Shown here piece after piece: positions 59,953 to 64,000 of a stretch of 64,000 nucleotides of DNA. The translations under genes and the position numbers were made by a program. The notes beneath the pieces were generated by a model. That model did no database searches. It saw only the letters and a program-made list of their open reading frames with translations, and was not told where the DNA came from. Positions within the stretch are counted from its first letter, which is position 1, and each line of letters starts with the position of its first letter. Origin of the DNA: Mesostigma viride (lineage: Eukaryota > Streptophyta > Mesostigmatophyceae > Mesostigmatales > Mesostigmataceae); NCBI GenBank assembly GCA_009746045.1, contig RPFO01000667.1, positions 5,847,817 through 5,911,816 of the forward strand, given 5' to 3'.

Positions 59953-60733
59953 CTAGTCGCATGCATTCCTTGCTCTCTCCACCAAAGCAGAGGCCAGGAC
60001 GACCCTTTCCACGACCTTTTCAATTTCCTCCCCCTCAGCACAGCAACAACGGTCATGGCAAATCGGGCTTGGCGCTTAACCCCCGATGCCAGAACGGCAG
60101 CCATCTCCACACGAGTTTTTGAGACTTCAACAGGTACAGGCAATTCGCCGACCGCAAAAGTAAGCCTTGCGAGGTGCGGGACCCACCAATCACCTTCCAA
60201 AAATCCGCAACCCCATCCAATCATGAAATACAACAACAGGTCTGCGCCCATGCGCCTGCGATATCCAAGTCGTCATGCGAAACAATCGCATGCACGTCAT
60301 CCTCCGAGCACAGCATCCATGTAAAAACGGCGTCCCCGAAACCTTGGCAGTAGGCATACGAGTCAAAGTCAGGGTGATTCAACATCCATTCCCGCGACCT
60401 GACCGCCATTCTTTCCAGACTTCCAGCACTGTCCACCTCAAAACTCAGGACAAGAGGTCCTTCACCAGCACTGGACTCGCCATGCACAAACAACAAGCCT
60501 CCTTTGATCACCTCTTGCATCTCCCCTGACAACTTGGCGTGTCCATCACAAAAAGGCATGCAATCCGTCCCGAATGGAAGCTGGCAATCCCGGGCGATAC
60601 ACCCCCCCTTTTTTGCAAACAAATCCTTCACCCTCCCTGCCATTCCCGTTCGCACGCTGACATGACGCACGCACAAGTCATCCCCTCCTGCTCTCGCTTC
60701 CTGGCACCACGCAACCGTGCATTTGACCGCCAT
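59953..60733 (-). CDS. Double Cys/His-knuckle protein, two probable frame breaks
   Basis: ATG 60733 follows GGTCGCAG directly. The first knuckle is C5-x4-C10-x10-C21-x2-H24 (CTVAWC ... DLCVRH) and the second is CIARDC ... FCDGH. A central domain includes GPLVLSFEVDSAG and HPDFDSYAYCQGFGDAVFTW. The frame needs one added base near 60240-60262 and one at the five-base run 60030-60034. The C-terminus is then EEIEKVVERVVLASALVERA and ends at TAG 59953. About 260 residues, like its neighbour at 57767. The palindrome lies 40-53 bases upstream. Confidence 0.65.
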
Positions 60734-60790
60734 CTGCGACCACCAACACCGTTTGATACACATTTCTCACCGTCAACGGCCGTTGGCTTG
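60734..60790 (-). promoter_or_regulatory. Palindrome plus conserved leader of gene 60733
   Basis: The palindrome TCAACGGCCGTTGG (60773-60786) is followed toward the gene by GGTGAGAAATGTGTATCAAA, then CGGTGTTGG and GGTCGCAG|ATG. The same leader, slightly varied, precedes the ATGs at 61652, 63011 and 63804. GGTGAGA and GCAG could be the ends of a 38-base intron. Confidence 0.6.
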
Positions 60791-60882
60791 AAACAACAAG
60801 AATGATTTATTACTCGCACGAAAATCACACCATTTTCCAGCCTCCAACGGCCGTTGGCGCACGAAAAATGCACGAAAAAAAT

Positions 60883-60940
60883 TTTTATTATGCATTTATT
60901 GATTACATCCATAGTGCCACGTGGCGAATCACACCCAACT
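60883..60940 (-). repeat. G-box-bearing repeat, copy 1
   Basis: On the minus strand the repeat contains GCCACGTGGC (a perfect G-box palindrome) followed by ATGGATGTAATCAATAAATG. Other copies are at 61795-61852 and 63947-64000. It lies between palindromes at 60844 and 60950, downstream of the gene that ends at 61035. Confidence 0.8.
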
Positions 60941-61034
60941 TTCCAGCTGCCAACGGCCGTTGGCGCAAAGAAAATCAAACCCTAATTTGCAGGTTCCAAC
61001 GGCCGTTGGCGCAAAGAAAATCACACCCAACACT

Positions 61035-61652
61035 TCAGTCGCATAATCGATTCGCGTCAGTCACGCACTCGAACTTGTACTCCTGCCCCAGCGCGGACAT
61101 CACCTCACGAACCGCTTTCTCAAACTCGTCAACACCGTCGGGTCCCCACTCATGCACGTATTCCCTCAACCAGAACATGCAATCTCCAGCAGACACGAAC
61201 AGCCGGTCGATGATCAGGTCAGTGTGATGCTTGAAGTACTTGCCGTCCTTCAAGATGACCCATTCGAACCGTCCCACCTCCCCTAAACCCTTAAACCCTT
61301 CTCCCCTCTCATATGGCCGCGTCATCTGTATCCAACTTTCATTACCATCAGCATCGATCGACTGAAAACAAATTGGGCTGGGTATTGATGGATCATAGGG
61401 CCTTATAGCACCACACCTCACAAGCACCTCCTCAAATGGCTCTACGGTCGGGTTTGGGAGTCCCCGACCCTCGATATTGAAAACAAGAGCCGCGGCCTTC
61501 GCGACATCCGGTTTCAAAAGAGACCTTTCACCCTCCTTGGGCTTAAAATCCAGCTTAATGTCCGGCAGAAGCCTGAGCGCGCTCTTAACCACTCCCAGAA
61601 GCCTGTCTTCCAAGTTGATCCACTCGCCCCCCTCCGTCCTGTAGAACGTCAT
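61035..61652 (-). CDS. Tandem-duplicated unknown protein, copy 1
   Basis: ATG 61652 directly follows GGTTGCAG. The frame is intact for 205 residues and ends at TGA 61035. It shares most of its length with 63166-63804: MTFYRTEGGEWIN, ALRLLPDIKLDFKPKEG, PTVEPFEEVLVRCGAI, WVILKDGKYFKHH and YVHEWGPDGVDEFEKAV. It lacks an 11-residue block present in the other copy. No known family recognised. The conserved aromatic and acidic residues suggest a folded globular protein. Confidence 0.75.
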   Translation of the reverse strand: MTFYRTEGGEWINLEDRLLGVVKSALRLLPDIKLDFKPKEGERSLLKPDVAKAAALVFNIEGRGLPNPTVEPFEEVLVRCGAIRPYDPSIPSPICFQSIDADGNESWIQMTRPYERGEGFKGLGEVGRFEWVILKDGKYFKHHTDLIIDRLFVSAGDCMFWLREYVHEWGPDGVDEFEKAVREVMSALGQEYKFECVTDANRLCD

Positions 61653-61710
61653 CTGCAACCCACCGACACCGTTTGATATACATTTCTCACCGTCAACGGC
61701 CGTTGGCTTG
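61653..61710 (-). promoter_or_regulatory. Palindrome plus conserved leader of gene 61652
   Basis: Palindrome at 61693-61706, 41-54 bases upstream of the ATG, followed by the shared leader with AATGTATATCAAACGGTGTC and GGTTGCAG|ATG. Confidence 0.62.
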
Positions 61711-61794
61711 AAAAAACAACAAGAATTTTAAGATTTATTACGCGCACAAATCACACACTAGTTTTCAGTCTCCAACGGCCGTTGGCGCACGAAA

Positions 61795-61852
61795 AATGTT
61801 TTATTATGCATTTATTAATTACATCCATGGTGCCACGTGGCAAACCACACCC
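61795..61852 (-). repeat. G-box-bearing repeat, copy 2
   Basis: Contains GCCACGTGGC and ATGGATGTAATTAATAAATG on the minus strand, as in copy 1. Confidence 0.8.
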
Positions 61853-61924
61853 TACTTCCGGTTGCAAAGAAAATCAAACCCTAATTTGCAAGTTCCAACG
61901 GCCGTTGGCGCAAGAAAATCACAC

Positions 61925-62010
61925 CCAAAATTTCTTCAGTCGCAGAATCCATTCCCCTCACGCAGTCGAACAGGGGTACTGTTCCCCCAGCGCGGACATC
62001 GCCTCACAAA
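61925..62010 (-). pseudogene. C-terminal remnant of the duplicated unknown family
   Basis: On the + strand it reads CTTCAGTCGCAGAATCCATT, then CCAGCGCGGACATCGCCTCA, matching the last 70 bases of the gene at 61035 (ACTTCAGTCGCATAATCGAT, CCAGCGCGGACATCACCTCA). The reading frame is disrupted. It is a third, dead copy between the two live ones. Confidence 0.72.
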
Positions 62011-62036
62011 TCGCCCTGGGGTACGATTTAGTCCCC

Positions 62037-62827
62037 TCAAAAAACCTTGAACATTTCACCTTTGAACTTGAAATGCACTTCACCCCCCATCCGAATTACA
62101 AGTCCGGCCAAATTGACACCAGACCAGCTGTCTGTAACGTCGCCGTGCATAGTGCTGAGAGACTTTCTCGCCTCACGATACTTGTTACACCACTTCTTGT
62201 GTTCCTCCCAGTCCGCACGCTGGCATTCGGCAGCACAATACCGGACGTCTCGACAACCCCCGCACTTGCGGTGGACACCCTCCATCACAGAGCACGCCTG
62301 ATTCGAGCAACACTTTGGAAGCGAGCCCAGCATCGGCCCTCCCACCCCCGGGAGAACGATCATCCGTGAAAACGTCAATTTCACGGACTCGGAATTCCCG
62401 AATGTAAAATGGAAACCTTCAAACCCCCCCCCTCTACTCTCGCCGATACGGTCAATCTCGGCTGCGCCTCACTCGCGTCTGGAAATTTCCCCCACTGGTC
62501 TTTCTCCCACTGGTCCCACCCAACCTTTCCGACATACGACACCAAAAGTCGAAACTCTACGTCTCGATTGAGTGGAACCCGATCCGCCGGCGTGGGCTTG
62601 TAGAATCCGCCAGCCAAGGCGAAGTACATGTCCAGCAACTGGAGATTAATCTGTCGTCCTACTGAGGCGAACGAGTCATACACGACCAAAACCGCAAACT
62701 GGCGACCCAGGCGCTTCTCGTGCTGCCGTACCCATCCGTGGATCTCGCGAGCCCGGTTAAGTACGTTTGCTGCCACGCAGGCAATCGCAGCGCGGGTCGA
62801 AGATTCCAGCTCGCCCGTCTCCGCCAT
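62037..62827 (-). CDS. MYND zinc-finger protein, one frame break
   Basis: ATG 62827 (MAETGELESSTRAAIACVAA). The N-terminal part includes VLVVYDSFASVGRQINLQLL and RDVEFRLLVSYVGKVGWDQW. A nine-base run at 62424-62432 is one base short. Adding a G joins it as VEGGGFEGFHFTFGN to the downstream frame. That frame holds a complete MYND finger with the order C-x4-C-x9-C-x2-C-x5-C-x3-C-x7-H-x3-C (CSNQAC ... CGGCRDVRYCAAECQRADWE ... WCNK). MYND fingers mediate protein interactions. About 263 residues. The partner is unknown. Confidence 0.75.
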
Positions 62828-62932
62828 CCCTGCCCTGCGCCAATTGGCACGTGCGTAATACGTAGGTTGTCCTTATAAGACGTACGCATGTCCTTATATT
62901 TTACTCAACCCCCCTTTTGACATTTCTCCATC

Positions 62933-62946
62933 CCAACGGCCGTTGG
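62933..62946. promoter_or_regulatory. Palindrome CCAACGGCCGTTGG upstream of the MYND gene
   Basis: Lies 106-119 bases before ATG 62827, further than in the other genes. A GGCGCAGGGCAG close to the ATG could be an acceptor that brings it nearer. Confidence 0.45.
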
Positions 62947-63010
62947 CTTCCAAAAACTAGTAATCCCAAACTATTGATGATGGCCTCATATACCACTCTT
63001 TCCAATGTCA

Positions 63011-63070
63011 TCTGCGAACCACAAACACCGTTGGACGGATATACCTTTCTCACCTTCAACGGTCGTTGGC
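63011..63070 (-). promoter_or_regulatory. Orphan leader with variant palindrome and short ORF
   Basis: TCAACGGTCGTTGG (63056-63069) is followed by the shared leader and GGTTCGCAG|ATG at 63011. The ATG opens only a 36-codon frame (MTLERVVYEAIINSLGLLVF onward) that runs into the next palindrome and stops. This looks like a promoter and leader whose gene has been deleted or replaced by the MYND gene. Confidence 0.5.
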
Positions 63071-63165
63071 TTGAAAAAACTAAAAAAAATGTAAGATTTT
63101 TTATTCATTTATTTATTACAACAAAAACTCGCAGCCGATATTGATCATTTCAATCGATAAACTTG

Positions 63166-63804
63166 TCAGTCACAATATCGATTCGCATCATTGACGCACT
63201 CGAACTTGTACTTCTGCCCGAAGGCGGACAGCACATCAGAAACCGCCTTCTCAAACTCGTCAACACCGCTGGTTCCCCACTCGTGCACGTATTCGCTCAA
63301 CCGGATTCTGCAACTTCCAGAAGACAGGAACAGCCGGTCCTCATTGTCAAGCTTGAAGTACTTGCCGTCTTTCAAGATGACCCACTTGAACCGTCCCTCA
63401 TTCCCCAAACCCTCACACCCTTCTCCCAGATCATAACCCATTATCGGTTTTCGAATGACATTACCATCAGCATCAACGGTCTCATGCCAATTGCGGGCTT
63501 TCGAATAATCCTTTCGCCTTATAGCACCACATCTCACAAGCACCTCCTCAAATGGCTCTACGGTCGGCCTTGGGATCCCCCCTCCCTCCATATTGAAAAC
63601 AAGAACCGCGTCCGTCGCGTCTGGTCGCATACGTGTCAGAAGACCCTCTCCACCCTCCTTGGGCTTGAACGACAGCTTAATGTCCGGCACAAGCCTGAGT
63701 GCGCTCCTGACCACACCCTCAAGCCTGTCTTCCAAGTCGTCACGCTCTTGTTGCCATTTGGTGATATTGATCCACTCGCCCCCCTTCGTCCTGTAGAACG
63801 TCAT
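63166..63804 (-). CDS. Tandem-duplicated unknown protein, copy 2
   Basis: ATG 63804 directly follows GGTTGCAG. The frame is intact for 212 residues to TGA 63166. Homologous to 61035-61652 throughout, with the extra block ITKWQQERDD near residue 14. The central variable part (residues about 95-125) differs most, while PTVEPFEEVLVRCGAI, WVILKDGKYFK and the C-terminus (KYKFECVNDANRYCD) are conserved. Six-base G/C runs here are intact, unlike those in neighbouring genes. Confidence 0.76.
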   Translation of the reverse strand: MTFYRTKGGEWINITKWQQERDDLEDRLEGVVRSALRLVPDIKLSFKPKEGGEGLLTRMRPDATDAVLVFNMEGGGIPRPTVEPFEEVLVRCGAIRRKDYSKARNWHETVDADGNVIRKPIMGYDLGEGCEGLGNEGRFKWVILKDGKYFKLDNEDRLFLSSGSCRIRLSEYVHEWGTSGVDEFEKAVSDVLSAFGQKYKFECVNDANRYCD

Positions 63805-63862
63805 CTGCAACCCACCGACACCGTTTGATATACATTTCTGACCGTGAACGGCCGTTGGCTTG
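63805..63862 (-). promoter_or_regulatory. Palindrome plus conserved leader of gene 63804
   Basis: TGAACGGCCGTTGG at 63845-63858 lies 41-54 bases upstream of the ATG, followed by the shared leader and GGTTGCAG|ATG. One palindrome half carries a C-to-G change. Confidence 0.6.
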
Positions 63863-63946
63863 AAAAAACTAACAAGAATGTAAGATTTATTACGCGCACG
63901 AAAATGACACCCATTTCTCCATCCCAACGGCCGTTGGCGAACGAAA

Positions 63947-64000
63947 AATGATTTATTATGCATTTATTGATTACATCCATAATGCCACATGGCAAACCTC
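63947..64000 (-). repeat. G-box-bearing repeat, copy 3, cut by window end
   Basis: Same block as at 60883 and 61795, but the G-box reads GCCATGTGGC. A palindrome at 63924-63937 lies just before it. The tandem arrangement therefore continues past the window. Confidence 0.75.

Noticed and set aside
44378-62430. Programmed frameshifting as the default explanation for the one-base breaks
   Set aside because: Homopolymer undercalling in a multicopy region explains all sites more simply; kept only as a testable alternative.

Overview
The window is nuclear DNA of a photosynthetic eukaryote, most likely a green alga. Four things point that way: TTTAGGG-type telomeric repeats at 351-383, GC-rich exons joined by GT...(T)GCAG introns, a degraded plastid rpoB fragment at about 57.1-57.5 kb, and a plastid-type Obg GTPase. 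The species cannot be named from the sequence.

Layout. 0.7-5.8 kb (+): the 3' half of an Obg-family GTPase gene in four exons whose splice phases all agree; its 5' part lies outside the window. 6.0-8.1 kb: nested inverted and direct repeats, two of them with a tRNA-like B box. 8.2-14.6 kb: no credible gene, only minisatellites and poly-C tracts. 14.6-36.3 kb (-): one very large gene in six exons, about 6174 codons, for a ZFC3H1/Red1-type nuclear exosome scaffold. It is recognised by its zinc finger C-x7-C-x4-C-x3-H, its acidic N-terminus, its coiled coils and its HAT/TPR-like C-terminus. 37.2-40.0 kb (+): a truncated head-to-head copy of the 5' end of that gene, about 0.9 kb away. 40.5-41.8 kb: tetranucleotide satellites. 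43.8-45.6 kb (-): a LINE ORF1-like protein gene broken at a poly-C tract.

46.4-64.0 kb has a different character: lower GC and every gene on the minus strand. It holds one or two long unknown genes (46.4-55.9 kb), a 3.4-kb hexanucleotide satellite, two arrays of a 46-bp palindromic repeat, and a tandem cluster of small genes from 57.8 kb to the window edge. The small proteins carry N-terminal Cys/His knuckles, a MYND finger, or belong to a duplicated unknown family. Six start codons in this cluster (five gene-sized ORFs and one 36-codon ORF that may be an orphan leader) have the palindrome (T/C)(C/G)AACGGCCGTTGG about 40-60 nt upstream, and four of the six also share a leader that ends in an AG directly before the ATG.

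Two themes cut across the window. First, short copies of exon-intron junctions are laddered into the adjoining introns of both well-supported genes. Second, many reading frames in the 43-64 kb region are broken by exactly one missing G/C in a homopolymer, which is either under-polished assembly or something biological. No function could be assigned to most of the small clustered proteins.
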